Origin: Chlamydiales bacterium STE3
GTDB lineage: Bacteria > Chlamydiota > Chlamydiia > Chlamydiales > Parachlamydiaceae
Length of the DNA stretch: 64,000 nucleotides
Direction: 5' to 3'
Assembly: GCA_011125455.1 (NCBI GenBank)
Contig: VKHO01000025.1
Location: forward strand, 1 to 64,000
Made by a program: the position numbers and the translations under genes. The notes under the pieces are model-generated. The model had not been told where the DNA came from and ran no database searches. It saw nothing but the letters and a program-made list of their open reading frames with translations. Positions 36,041 through 45,186 of this stretch are shown here, piece by piece. Numbering within the stretch: the stretch's first letter is position 1; every line of letters begins with the position of its first letter.

Positions 36041-37108
36041 CTAAATCAGTAAAGAGGCGTTTTTTAAAAAGCTGTGGATAAACTCAGCCCTTTTATGAGG
36101 GATTTCTTCCTGAGAGATTTTCTCTGGAAAATGGTTGAGCAAATGGGCTCTTCGACAAATAAAGAAAAGCTTATTGAGCTCCTTCATCTCGATGCCCTTC
36201 AACCATCCTAGCTCTAGACCAAGTTTCAAGAGGGCGATTTCATTCAATGCTTCCGCAGCTTCAATTTGGTAAGAGTGAATAAGGAGACCAAAGGAACGAG
36301 CAACCTTATCCTTGATATCTGCACTCTCTTGTTGTCGAATAGTGCTTCGCGCGCTGTTTTCTTCAACAACGAGTTTCGTGATAAAACTGCGTAAATTAGC
36401 AATGATTGCCTCTTCGTTAACTCCTAAAACGTAGTTATTGCTGATTTTGACTATATCTCCAATCAATTCCCCTGAATCTTCCTGTAGGCCGCTTACTTTT
36501 ATACTATCATCTTTCATTCCTGCCAAAGTGCTGTCTAGTTTACCCAAATGAATCAGTCCAGAAAGCTGCAGATAAGCTGATACAACCAGCCCAGTTCCAC
36601 ACGAAAATGGATCGGCTGTTAAAAATCCAAATTTAGAGGAGTAAGCATAAGAGAAAGATTTGCTGAGCTGAGTTTCTAATTTCACTAGCCGGTTCCAAGC
36701 ACTCTCTAACTCGCCATTTGTGTCAAGTGTACGCAGGTGAAGATGATCGCGAATATTGAGAGAAAGGATAAAAGCACCGCTTTTATCGACAATAAAGGCT
36801 TCTCCTTGATGGGCTTGCAAAAAACTCTCATTAGTCAGACAGTGTTCCATGAGGAATTCTTTCTCTTGGGGAGAGCTTTCTTCCGCTTTCACTAGAAGAG
36901 GTTCTTCGATTCCTTCAAGCTTCTCTACTTCTTTACCAATAACAGCGACAATTTGTTTGCGTCGATCGCTGTCAAGCTTTCCGGGAAAATGATATTTTTC
37001 AATGTTGCGCTGCAATAATAAAGCTGAGGCAAGCCAGACCGTATGGCTGTTGTCATTCCAAGGAATCGTGTACTGAGCCAATATTTCTTTAAATGTCTTA
37101 TTTTTCAC
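36041..37108 (-). CDS. mcsB: McsB/phosphagen-kinase homologue with degenerate active site
   Basis: A 355-residue homologue of protein arginine kinase McsB. Overall similarity is clear: WNDN start region, SNNYVLGVNEEAIIANLRS, then ARS...DKVARSFGLLIHSYQIEAAEAL. Catalytic motifs are eroded. The ATP-binding SSRIRLARN stretch is ASALLLQRN (about 27-35), NEEDHLR is NIRDHLH (about 118-124) and the CPTNxGT motif is DPFSCGT (166-172), with Asp in place of the catalytic Cys. This suggests a pseudokinase or a much altered mechanism. It overlaps mcsA by four bases, the usual partner order. Confidence 0.85.
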   Translation of the reverse strand: MKNKTFKEILAQYTIPWNDNSHTVWLASALLLQRNIEKYHFPGKLDSDRRKQIVAVIGKEVEKLEGIEEPLLVKAEESSPQEKEFLMEHCLTNESFLQAHQGEAFIVDKSGAFILSLNIRDHLHLRTLDTNGELESAWNRLVKLETQLSKSFSYAYSSKFGFLTADPFSCGTGLVVSAYLQLSGLIHLGKLDSTLAGMKDDSIKVSGLQEDSGELIGDIVKISNNYVLGVNEEAIIANLRSFITKLVVEENSARSTIRQQESADIKDKVARSFGLLIHSYQIEAAEALNEIALLKLGLELGWLKGIEMKELNKLFFICRRAHLLNHFPEKISQEEIPHKRAEFIHSFLKNASLLI

Positions 37109-37659
37109 TCTTTGTTCCCTTTTTTGGCTTCTTCAATCGGAGGTTCTCCGGTTAACGCTTTAATTTGATCGCGTAACCAAGCTGCTTGTTCATAATCTTC
37201 TCTTTGCAGCGTTTCGGTTAAGGCCTCATTTAAAGCAAGGAGACGCATTGCAGGATTCATTTCTTTGATTTCTCCAGGAGCTCGGCCAAGGTGAACAGGG
37301 GTCGATTTTTTGGCATTGATTAACCGTAAGCCAAGCTTACCGGCAATTTGCATCTCAGAAAGGATCGTTTCATCGAAAACTTCATAACAGACAGGGCAAC
37401 CGAGTAGACTGCCCGATTTAACAGCCTCCAAGGTCGTCCCGCAGTTTCCACATGCGAGGTCAGTTTGTCCTTCATGGAGCTTAGCGCCCTTATACTGACT
37501 GCCATAGAGGCGTCTTCTAAGTTCTGGGCAATCTGCACACATACTGGTATGTGTGATTGTCTCACCAACTATTTCTGTATAAATTACAGCGATAGATTTA
37601 CGGCAGTCACCGCATTCGAGCGGTCTATCAGGAAGTTTGGGGGGTGTTTTTTCTGTCAT
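37105..37659 (-). CDS. mcsA: McsA-like zinc-finger activator with UVR motif
   Basis: A 184-residue protein with four CxxC pairs (CGDC, CADC, CGNC, CPVC at about residues 17-95), as in McsA, which binds metals and activates McsB. The C-terminal UVR motif (LTETLQREDYEQAAWLRDQI, about 145-165) is shared with UvrB/UvrC and ClpC. In Chlamydia the equivalent is CT676, also next to the kinase homologue CT675. That all cysteines are kept while McsB is degenerate suggests a structural or adaptor role for the pair (inference). Confidence 0.88.
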   Translation of the reverse strand: MTEKTPPKLPDRPLECGDCRKSIAVIYTEIVGETITHTSMCADCPELRRRLYGSQYKGAKLHEGQTDLACGNCGTTLEAVKSGSLLGCPVCYEVFDETILSEMQIAGKLGLRLINAKKSTPVHLGRAPGEIKEMNPAMRLLALNEALTETLQREDYEQAAWLRDQIKALTGEPPIEEAKKGNKE

Positions 37660-37843
37660 AGTAAATGCTGTTATAGAAAAAATGGAGAAAAGTGAAAAGA
37701 GTAAAATTGAAAAAAATGCTGTTTTCTTATCAGGTTTTTCTAGACAAAAAGAGGAAAGGATAATTTAAAAAGCTTATTTTCAAAGGAATCGGCTTGCGAC
37801 TCCTATGAAATGAAAATAAACTTGGACTTTTGGTAAAAAACTT

Positions 37844-37916
37844 TGAGTCTTGATGGACTCGAACCATCGACCCTCTCATTAAAAGTGAGATGCTCTACCG
37901 ACTGAGCTAAAGACTC
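37844..37916 (-). tRNA. tRNA-Lys (TTT)
   Basis: A 73-base cloverleaf on the minus strand: acceptor GAGTCTT pairs with AAGACTC, D-loop AGCTCAGTCGGTAGAGC, anticodon loop with TTT and T-arm GGTTCGAGTCC. The discriminator base is A and CCA is not encoded. The neighbour tRNA-Glu starts three bases upstream, so they are probably co-transcribed. Confidence 0.93.
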
Positions 37917-37919
37917 AAA

Positions 37920-37994
37920 TGACCCCAAGGGGATTCGAACCCCTGTTATCGGAATGAAAATCCGGTGTCCTAGGCCAGACTAGACGATGGGGCC
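37920..37994 (-). tRNA. tRNA-Glu (TTC)
   Basis: A 75-base cloverleaf on the minus strand: acceptor GGCCCCA pairs with TGGGGTC (one G-T), anticodon loop TTTTCAT giving TTC, T-arm GGGGTTCGAATCCCC. There is a C/A mismatch at the top of the anticodon stem. CCA is not encoded. Confidence 0.92.
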
Positions 37995-37999
37995 TGAGT

Positions 38000-38024
38000 C
38001 AAACTGCTTCGGTTTTGCAGTTTG
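38000..38024. other. Hairpin between frr and the tRNA pair
   Basis: CAAACTGC (38000-38007) pairs with GCAGTTTG (38017-38024), and ATTTTT follows on the plus strand only. No plus-strand gene ends here, so as a terminator it would have the wrong orientation; it may mark processing between frr and tRNA-Glu. The rest of 37995-38159 shows nothing recognisable. Confidence 0.3.
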
Positions 38025-38159
38025 ATTTTTCCTCTCAATTACTTGAAAGTGGCTTAATCTTACAGGTTTTCCCTATTCTTATGCAATGAGAAAAAAAAGC
38101 TTTGCAGTAGAATTTTCTTCTGAAGCTCTCTACATTAAATATAGAGGCATTTCAAGAAA

Positions 38160-38711
38160 TTACACATGCATGACTTCTTTTTCTTTTTGCTCAGTAATAG
38201 TGTCAGCTTCTTTGCAAAATTTATCCGTCTGTTCTTGGATTTGCTTTTCAATTTTCTTCATTTGATCTTCCGGAATCTCTCCATTGCTTTTCTGCTTGCG
38301 AATCAGTTCATTCGCCTCACGACGTACATTCCGGATACTAACTTTAGCCTCTTCGCCTTTTTTATGGCAAATTTTGACCATTTCCTTACGTACCGATTCA
38401 TCCATTTGCGGAATTCTAAGGCGGACAGCATTCCCGTCGACGATGGGTTGCAATCCTAAATTAGCTTTTTCAATCCCTTTTGCTATCGCATGGAGATTCT
38501 GAGGATCGAAGGGCGTGATTAAAAGTTGCCTCATTTCAGGGGATGTCACAGAAGCAAAGTCTTTGATCCTCATCATTGTGCCATAAATCTCTACCTGAAC
38601 TGTGTCCAGCATAGAAGGATTCGCTTTACCAGTTCTGATTCCTTTCAATTCCGTTTTTAAATGCTCTATGGCGGCTGCCATTTTAGCTTTTGTATCATCT
38701 AGAACGCTCAT
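38160..38711 (-). CDS. frr: Ribosome recycling factor
   Basis: A 183-residue factor that splits post-termination ribosomes with EF-G. Typical sequence: [51 protein letters not shown] and a C-terminal helical bundle. AGAGG precedes the ATG. It is nine bases after pyrH, in the conserved chlamydial order pyrH-frr. Confidence 0.97.
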   Translation of the reverse strand: MSVLDDTKAKMAAAIEHLKTELKGIRTGKANPSMLDTVQVEIYGTMMRIKDFASVTSPEMRQLLITPFDPQNLHAIAKGIEKANLGLQPIVDGNAVRLRIPQMDESVRKEMVKICHKKGEEAKVSIRNVRREANELIRKQKSNGEIPEDQMKKIEKQIQEQTDKFCKEADTITEQKEKEVMHV

Positions 38712-38720
38712 TTTAACCTC

Positions 38721-39443
38721 TTAGTCTTTGATTATCGTCGCTAAATTTTTGTCTTCCACTAAATGCGCTATGGGGAGAACACCCAATTGATTCATATTAA
38801 ACACAAGAATAGGAATCTTGTTATTTCTACATATTGTAACGGCAGTCGCATCCATTACTTGAAGTTTCTCTGCTAAAAAATGATCATAGGTCAGGCTCTC
38901 GTAACGTTTAGCTCCGGCAAATTTTTGAGGATCCTGGCTATAGATGCCATCTACTTTTGTCGCCTTGAGAAGGATATCCGCTTGAATTTCACTCGCGCGC
39001 AAAGCCGCAGCAGTATCTGTTGTAAAGTAGGGATTCCCTGTGCCTCCCGCAAAAAGCAAAATAACGCCTTCGCGCAAATAATCCACCGCGTTAGCCCAGT
39101 TGTAGCTCTCTACGGCTCTAGGACATTCCAAAGCGCTCATCACTTTCACTCGGCAATCAATAGCTTCAAGGGCTTGCTGCATGGCGATCCCATTCATGAT
39201 CGTTGCTAACATCCCAATTTGGTCTGCCGGCGTACGGGGCATCCCCAATGCGCTGAGAGACATTCCTCTAAAAAGATTTCCGGCACCAATGACAATGCCT
39301 AGATCATACCCTTCTGATTGGATTTGGCGGATCGCTAAAGAAAGCTTTTTACACGCTTCTGCATCAATTCCAAAAGGCTGAGGACCTTGCAGTATTTCTC
39401 CTGAAAGTTTCAGCAACAACCTTTTGCGCTTTTTTTGGGGCAT
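38721..39443 (-). CDS. pyrH: UMP kinase
   Basis: Phosphorylates UMP to UDP in pyrimidine nucleotide synthesis. Amino-acid-kinase fold: LLKLSGEIL (phosphate site), VIGAGNLFRG, FAGGTGNPYFTTDTAAALRA in pieces, KATKVDGIYSQDP and MDATAVTICRNN. At 240 residues its length is normal. A terminator and a gene-free gap of 343 bases separate it from tsf, so it probably has its own promoter. No clear ribosome binding site is visible. Confidence 0.97.
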   Translation of the reverse strand: MPQKKRKRLLLKLSGEILQGPQPFGIDAEACKKLSLAIRQIQSEGYDLGIVIGAGNLFRGMSLSALGMPRTPADQIGMLATIMNGIAMQQALEAIDCRVKVMSALECPRAVESYNWANAVDYLREGVILLFAGGTGNPYFTTDTAAALRASEIQADILLKATKVDGIYSQDPQKFAGAKRYESLTYDHFLAEKLQVMDATAVTICRNNKIPILVFNMNQLGVLPIAHLVEDKNLATIIKD

Positions 39444-39786
39444 ATGACAACGTTAAGTGAGTTGAAGATGGCTTATTTTTACCATAAAAATACATAAAAA
39501 ACTAGGCATTGTTGCATTTATTCAAAGGCTTAAAAGCGCTAAAAACCTTTATTTAAACTCACCATTCCCCTCAAATTTGGCTTTAAATGACAAGCCTAGC
39601 CCATGCTAAACTCACACAAGAGTAAGGGATGCTTGGGAGCAAGACAGAAAAAAAATTTTCCTCAAAATAGAAGATTAGGTGCGTTTGGGATGGAAACTTG
39701 GAATTAAGGCTAAATTTGAAAAAAAAGGAAAATAAGAAAAGGGAACAAAGCTGTTCCCTTTAGTAAAAATGGCAGTTAAAAGAGTT
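39444..39786. other. 343-base gap between pyrH and tsf
   Basis: No open frame or structured RNA was recognised. It holds the tsf terminator at its right end and, by position, the pyrH promoter. A stretch near 39508 (GGCATTGTTGCAT) recalls the terminal repeat of some insertion sequences, but no mate or transposase is present. Confidence 0.6.
39738..39761 (-). terminator. Terminator downstream of tsf
   Basis: AAAGGGAAC (39738-39746) pairs with GTTCCCTTT (39753-39761), with a six-base loop; TCTTATTTTCC follows on the minus strand. It ends the rpsB-tsf transcript. Confidence 0.65.
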
Positions 39787-40635
39787 TTATCCGCCAACAT
39801 TCCAACGTATAAAGTTAACGAGAGTAAGAGGCTGACCCGTTTCTTTTGCTCGTTTTGCGATCAATTCAGAAATGGAAAGAGCGTCATCTCTAATATATTT
39901 TTGACGGCTTAAGCAAGCGGAATCGTAAAATGCATTGATCTTGCCTTCTACGATCTTATCCACGATATTCGCAGGCTTTCCTTGAACTTGTCCCTTAGCA
40001 ATTTCTTTTTCTTGATCGAGAACATTTGCAGGAACTTTTTCAGGGCTCAAGTATTCAGGGTTTGCAGCAGCCACGTGCATCGCAATGTCTTTTGCTAGAG
40101 ATTCTTCTTGATCACTGCCCTCGATTTCCACAGCGGTCACAATTTTTCCGCCAAGGTGAGAGTAAACACCAATTGATTTAGATGGTTTCTTTTCCAAAAC
40201 CACCATGCGGCGAATTTGGATATTTTCCCCAATTGCTTGGACTTCCGTAGCACGGTATTCATCAATCGTAAGAGAAGGATCTTTAGGACATTTCTGTTGC
40301 AAAAATTGCTCGAGAGAAGCAGGTTTTGTTTTTGCAATTTCTTGAGCCACTGTTTCTAAAAACTGCTTAAAGCGATCATTGCGCACAACGAAGTCTGTTT
40401 CGGCATTTACTTCTACGATAGCAATGTGATTGCCATCCACAGCAGTTCCAATCATTCCCTCATTAGCAACACGTCCCTCTTTTTTTACAGCAGAAGCCAT
40501 CCCGCGTTTTCTCAAATTAGCAATCGCCAATTCCATGTCACCATTAGCTTCTTCAAGTGCTTTTTTGCACTCTCCCATGCCAATACCTGTACGGTCTCTT
40601 AACTCTTTAACCATTGTGGCTGTAACCGTTGTCAT
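39787..40635 (-). CDS. tsf: Translation elongation factor Ts
   Basis: Nucleotide exchange factor for EF-Tu, 282 residues. N-terminal UBA-like domain (VKELRDRTGIGMGECKKALEEA) and the EF-Tu-contacting TDFVVRND motif (about 80-87) are present. A very strong AGGAGG site lies at the end of rpsB, two bases away, so translation is coupled. The order rpsB-tsf is near universal. Confidence 0.97.
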   Translation of the reverse strand: MTTVTATMVKELRDRTGIGMGECKKALEEANGDMELAIANLRKRGMASAVKKEGRVANEGMIGTAVDGNHIAIVEVNAETDFVVRNDRFKQFLETVAQEIAKTKPASLEQFLQQKCPKDPSLTIDEYRATEVQAIGENIQIRRMVVLEKKPSKSIGVYSHLGGKIVTAVEIEGSDQEESLAKDIAMHVAAANPEYLSPEKVPANVLDQEKEIAKGQVQGKPANIVDKIVEGKINAFYDSACLSRQKYIRDDALSISELIAKRAKETGQPLTLVNFIRWNVGG

Positions 40636-40637
40636 AA

Positions 40638-41441
40638 CTAGTTACCTCCTTTTGGTAGAGCTTCGCTGTCGTCAAATTTTGCAGCAAGAACTTCTTCTGC
40701 TGACTCTTCTTCGTGCTCTTCATCACCTTTGGAAGCAGCCACTCTCTGCTCATTTTTCTTATCGATGATTGTTTGAGCTAAAGAACTTAGGATTAACTTA
40801 ATGCTTTTTAAAGCATCGTCGTTACATGCGATCACGTATTGAATTGGGTCGGGATTGCAGTTGGTGTCAACAAGGCCCATGACGGGAATGCCCAGTTTAT
40901 TTGCTTCTGAAACAGCAATGTGCTCTTTACTTGGATCGACAACAATTACCAAACCTGGAGGTTTACGCATTGAGCGAACACCGGAAAGGTTTTTTTCTAA
41001 TTTAAGTTGATCTTTTGTCAATAGGGAAAGCTCTTTTTTAGTCAGGCCTTCTCCACCAGAAGAAATGCGTTTTTCAATGCGTTCAAGTTTCTTAACAGAT
41101 TGACGAAGAGTGGAGAGGTTGGTCAACATCCCGCCTAACCATCTTTCGCACACGTAAAATTCCCCGCATAACTCAGCAAGCTCACGCACTACGGCCTTAG
41201 CTTGTTTTTTGGTACCAACAAAAAGAATGCTTTTGTGTTTTGCGACAGTTTGCGCTACAACTTCTACAGCTAAACGAATTTGCTGAAGCGTTTTAGCGAG
41301 GTCGATAATGTAAAGTCCGTTACGAGCTTCAAAAATGTAACGCTTCATTTTTGGGTTCCAACGGTGTGTCTGGTGCCCAAAATGTGCGCCAGCTTCTAAT
41401 AATTCTTTTAAAGTAGGTAGATGAGACTGATTTTGATCCAA
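40638..41441 (-). CDS. rpsB: 30S ribosomal protein S2
   Basis: A 267-residue primary S2 protein: LLEAGAHFGHQTHRWNPKM, IDLAKTLQQI, FVGTKKQAK, ERWLGGMLTN and PVMGLVDTNCNP are all family signatures. The C-terminal tail is acidic (EEHEEESAEE). The start is TTG at 41441 with AAGGGA six bases upstream; there is no in-frame ATG before the conserved region. Confidence 0.97.
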   Translation of the reverse strand: MDQNQSHLPTLKELLEAGAHFGHQTHRWNPKMKRYIFEARNGLYIIDLAKTLQQIRLAVEVVAQTVAKHKSILFVGTKKQAKAVVRELAELCGEFYVCERWLGGMLTNLSTLRQSVKKLERIEKRISSGGEGLTKKELSLLTKDQLKLEKNLSGVRSMRKPPGLVIVVDPSKEHIAVSEANKLGIPVMGLVDTNCNPDPIQYVIACNDDALKSIKLILSSLAQTIIDKKNEQRVAASKGDEEHEEESAEEVLAAKFDDSEALPKGGN

Positions 41442-41576
41442 GCCTTGTCCCTTTATATGACGACGGCATCTTAATCTAATTAAGATTTCGGTCTTGGTTA
41501 ATATTTTGGTTTGTTTTTATCTTAGAACTTTATACAGTTTGCGTGTCATAAAGTCTGCGATCCAATTGAAATGGAT

Positions 41577-41647
41577 AGCGCCTGATCAGAATCGAACTGA
41601 CACTCGTAGCTTGGAAGGCTACTGTTCTACCATTGAACTACAGGCGC
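41577..41647 (-). tRNA. tRNA-Gly (TCC)
   Basis: A 71-base cloverleaf on the minus strand: acceptor GCGCCTG pairs with CAGGCGC, anticodon arm GTAGC-CTTCCAA-GCTAC giving TCC, T-arm TCAGTTCGATTCTGA, discriminator T. CCA is not encoded. It lies between rpsB and the divergent pbpB. Confidence 0.93.
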
Positions 41648-41665
41648 AAGCTTAGTGAGTAAATT

Positions 41666-44600
41666 ATGCTTTTTAACGCTTTTTTTCGCAAGCCCAAACA
41701 TTCACGTTCTTATAGAAAGGCCTCAAAACAGCCTGAGAGCTGTGCTATCCCTGAAAAAACGGGCCTAGTATTAAATTTAATCTTGCTTGCCCTTCTCCTT
41801 ATCGCCTTTCGGATCTGGCATCTTGCAACAGCGGAATACGATAAACTTCTCGAAGAATCGAGAAAACCACAAAGGAAATCTATCATCGAAGTTGCAAAAA
41901 GAGGGACAATCCGCGATCGCTTCAACATTCCTCTGGCGATTAATAAAATTCGCTACCAGGCAACCATTATTTACGCCCCCATTAAAACCATCCCCTCTAT
42001 AAAAACCGAATATGATCCACAAGGGAAAAAAATTCTGCGCTACAAACGAAAAGAGTACATTGCGCGCCTGGCAGAGCTGCTCAGCCGAGAGCTTGGTTTA
42101 GAAGCTGACCGCATAGAAGATCTCATTCACTCTAAAGCTTCCCTCTTCTACAACATTCCTTATGTCATTAAAGATGAAATCACGGAAAACGAATATTACC
42201 GATTAAAAATGTTAGAAAAAGATTGGCTAGGTCTTCATGTAAAACGTCTTGCTAAACGCGAGTATCCCAAAAAGAAGGTGGGATCAGATATTTTAGGGTT
42301 TATGGGTGCTATCAGCAAAGAAGAGTATGAGCAAATTATCCGCGAATTAAAAAGTTTAAAAGAATTTCTTAAAAACCTAGAAGAGACAAAAGATGTGGAT
42401 CTTCCTGAGGGATTTTCCTCGCTGCTTGAGGTAGAAACACGCTACAGGGACCTTGAGGAGCTCGCTTACACCGTACACGATTATGTAGGGAAAACCGGCG
42501 TAGAGAGTGTCTTTGAAGAGCAGCTAAGAGGATTTAGGGGTAAAAAAAGCTATATGCTCGATTCTAAAGGCAACATTTTAAAAGAACTTCCAGGTTCACG
42601 GTCACCCTTGGCAGGTAAACGATTACTCCTGAGTATCTCGTCTGAGCTACAAGAGTATGCCGAAGAACTTCTTGCTCAAAATGAATCCATCCGTTTAGCA
42701 AAAGTCCAGGGTCATGGAAAATCGATCAGCAATACTAAACAGCCATGGATTAAAGGGGGCGCCGTTGTTGCCCTTGAGCCCAATACAGGCGAAGTCTTAG
42801 CCTTAGCGACATGGCCTCGCTTTGATCCCAACGATTTTATCCTCGCTGGGGATGCAGCAATAATCAAAGCAAAAAAAGGACGCATCAATGGCTGGTTTGA
42901 AAATGATGCTTCCATTTCTGATATTTGGAATATGTTTAAACCTTATGAACGCGAGCTATTTGAAAACAGCTCAAAGCAATTTTACACAGAAAAACGTTGG
43001 ATGAGCTGGGAGACTTTTTTGGATTTCATTCTTCCAGAAAAACATCCTCTAATTCAGTGGTTTAATACAAATGGGACAATTAAAAACGCCTACACTATTC
43101 AAACCCTTGTTGAAAAAATTGAACACCTGACAAAAGAGCCTATCGCTGATACCTTGAAGGCAGATGTCGTGCCATCAGGAGAACTTAAAAAGACTCTTCC
43201 TCTGTTACACGTTTTTTTTAAAGAACTTGAATCTAACTATGATAAGCTCCTTTTAATTGATCTTTGCCAACTCAGTGTTGCACACCATAAATTTTCACAA
43301 AGTCTCGTCAATAAAGTCGGCCATCACGATTTAGGCAGCTATAGAGAATGTGTAGCCACCTATCTCTCCTTAAAAGAGAACCTGAAAGAAACATGTAAAA
43401 ATGGTTTTCACAAGACATGCTTTGCTTTTTGGCGAAAGAACCATGAGAAAGAATTCCTTAAAGAAAAGCGTCTTTGGGAAAAGCAAGCGAAAATCTATCC
43501 TAAACCCTATATCGATTATCTAGACGAAAAGGAAAATGAGCTTTTTTCACAATTTTGGAAAAAGTATGCCGCGACGCTTTGCTATTCAGCCTTAACAAAT
43601 ACACCTCCTTCAGAAGCAATTCTTGAGCCTTTTTTTGCTTACCTTAAACTTCCAGAAGAAAACTCTAATCTTGCCCTTCTTCAAGGAATCATTAAAAAAC
43701 TTAAGAAAGAACAAGCTTTAGAGTATTTGGGCACTTTTCGTGCCTATCATGAATTAGATCGACCTTTAAAAGGGAAATATCGCCTTTTACGTAAAGGCAA
43801 AGGAGCCGCTCTGGAAAAGCATTTGGCCTCAGCTTTTTACCCCACCTACGGGTTTGGCTTTAGCCGCTCACATGCCTTTAGGCAGGCGACCACGCAGGGT
43901 TCTCTCTTCAAGATCATCACAGCTTTTGAAGCTCTTTCCCAAACTTATGCCAAGAACAAAGGAGAAACTTTTAATCAGTTAAATCCGCTCGAAATGATTG
44001 ATAAGGTTTATAAAATTGGCAACAAAACATACGTCGGAACAACTTTGGAGGGAACTCCTATCCCCCAGATCTATAAAGGCGGCCGTCTACCAAGAAGCCA
44101 CCTCTACAATCTTGGCCACATGGACTTAATTAAAGCTTTTGAAACCTCTAGTAATTCTTACTTTTCTTTATTAGCTTCTGATGTAATTAGCGATCCGGAA
44201 GATTTGGCAAAGGCAGCAAGAGCGTTTTCCTATGGATCTAAAACCGGCATCGATTTACCTGGGGAAATTGCAGGGAAGGTCCCTGATGATCTCAGTCGCA
44301 ATCAAACAGGCCTTTATGCAATGGCTATTGGCCAACATACACTCGTCGTCACGCCTCTACAATCTGCACTTATGCTCGCTTCTATTGCCAATGGAGGAAA
44401 GATTTTTAAGCCACAGATTATCCACATGTTAGCGGGCCATATTCCAAATCGCGATGAATCGCTTTTAAATCCTCCTTCCAAATTCCAGAACCAAACAGCC
44501 TTATCTATTCTGGGCCTTGATTTTCCTCTTTTTGCTCCCAGCTCCCAAGAACTAAAGAGAAGTGAGGTCGAGCGCATTCAACCGCTTGTCAAGCACGAAA

Positions 44601-45010
44601 TCCCTTTTCCAGAATCCATCCGAGCCATCTTATTAAAAAGTATGCACAAAGTTGTGTCACGTACCCAGGCTGAAAGTCTATGGTCACTTTCTAAGCTCTA
44701 CGCTAGCCATCCCGAAGCCATTAGCGATTATATTGATTTAAAAAACCAATTGATTGGAAAGACAAGTACTGCAGAATCCATGGAACGCATTGACTTAGAT
44801 GAAAAAGAGGGAATTAATTTATACACTCATGTTTGGTTCGGTGGTATTGCTTTTGAAAATGACGTTAACTTTAGCTTTAATCGTCCGGAGCTCGTCGTTA
44901 TCGTCTACTTAAAATTTGGAACATTTGGAAAAGAAGCAGCGCCGATTGCCGCACAAATAGTTAAAAAGTGGCGCGAAATCAAAAAAAAGAAAATGCAGCA
45001 GCTTCTTTGA
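41666..45010 (+). CDS. pbpB: PBP2/FtsI-type peptidoglycan transpeptidase with large insertion
   Basis: Monofunctional class B penicillin-binding protein of 1114 residues, against a usual ~600. One N-terminal span (about 35-50), pedestal domain (RGTIRDRFNIPLAINK), then a transpeptidase domain starting near 365 (GGAVVALEPNTGEVLALA). SxxK is SLFK (Ser746-Lys749), SxN is SSN (828-830) and the KTG box is KTST (1032-1035), an uncommon Gly-to-Ser variant. About 330 residues, roughly 392-725, are inserted between the FDPNDF strand region and the active-site serine helix. It cross-links peptidoglycan at division (inferred). Chlamydial pbpB is similarly long. Confidence 0.93.
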   Translation: MLFNAFFRKPKHSRSYRKASKQPESCAIPEKTGLVLNLILLALLLIAFRIWHLATAEYDKLLEESRKPQRKSIIEVAKRGTIRDRFNIPLAINKIRYQATIIYAPIKTIPSIKTEYDPQGKKILRYKRKEYIARLAELLSRELGLEADRIEDLIHSKASLFYNIPYVIKDEITENEYYRLKMLEKDWLGLHVKRLAKREYPKKKVGSDILGFMGAISKEEYEQIIRELKSLKEFLKNLEETKDVDLPEGFSSLLEVETRYRDLEELAYTVHDYVGKTGVESVFEEQLRGFRGKKSYMLDSKGNILKELPGSRSPLAGKRLLLSISSELQEYAEELLAQNESIRLAKVQGHGKSISNTKQPWIKGGAVVALEPNTGEVLALATWPRFDPNDFILAGDAAIIKAKKGRINGWFENDASISDIWNMFKPYERELFENSSKQFYTEKRWMSWETFLDFILPEKHPLIQWFNTNGTIKNAYTIQTLVEKIEHLTKEPIADTLKADVVPSGELKKTLPLLHVFFKELESNYDKLLLIDLCQLSVAHHKFSQSLVNKVGHHDLGSYRECVATYLSLKENLKETCKNGFHKTCFAFWRKNHEKEFLKEKRLWEKQAKIYPKPYIDYLDEKENELFSQFWKKYAATLCYSALTNTPPSEAILEPFFAYLKLPEENSNLALLQGIIKKLKKEQALEYLGTFRAYHELDRPLKGKYRLLRKGKGAALEKHLASAFYPTYGFGFSRSHAFRQATTQGSLFKIITAFEALSQTYAKNKGETFNQLNPLEMIDKVYKIGNKTYVGTTLEGTPIPQIYKGGRLPRSHLYNLGHMDLIKAFETSSNSYFSLLASDVISDPEDLAKAARAFSYGSKTGIDLPGEIAGKVPDDLSRNQTGLYAMAIGQHTLVVTPLQSALMLASIANGGKIFKPQIIHMLAGHIPNRDESLLNPPSKFQNQTALSILGLDFPLFAPSSQELKRSEVERIQPLVKHEIPFPESIRAILLKSMHKVVSRTQAESLWSLSKLYASHPEAISDYIDLKNQLIGKTSTAESMERIDLDEKEGINLYTHVWFGGIAFENDVNFSFNRPELVVIVYLKFGTFGKEAAPIAAQIVKKWREIKKKKMQQLL

Positions 45011-45186
45011 TGTAAATCACCCTAGGTTGGCTAGTCTAAGTGATCTCAATGTGAGGTTTAATAGACTTTTGATGGCTTATGAAAGCGCCTTCTTGATCGA
45101 TTCAAGCGACCCAAATATGAATACACATGTTTGAAAAATTTAATGATCAAAGCGCCAAAAAGAGTAATTTTAGCAAGCAAATGAAG

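Noticed and set aside
39508-39525. IS6-like terminal repeat resemblance in the pyrH-tsf gap
   Set aside because: A single short match with no opposite end and no transposase remnant.
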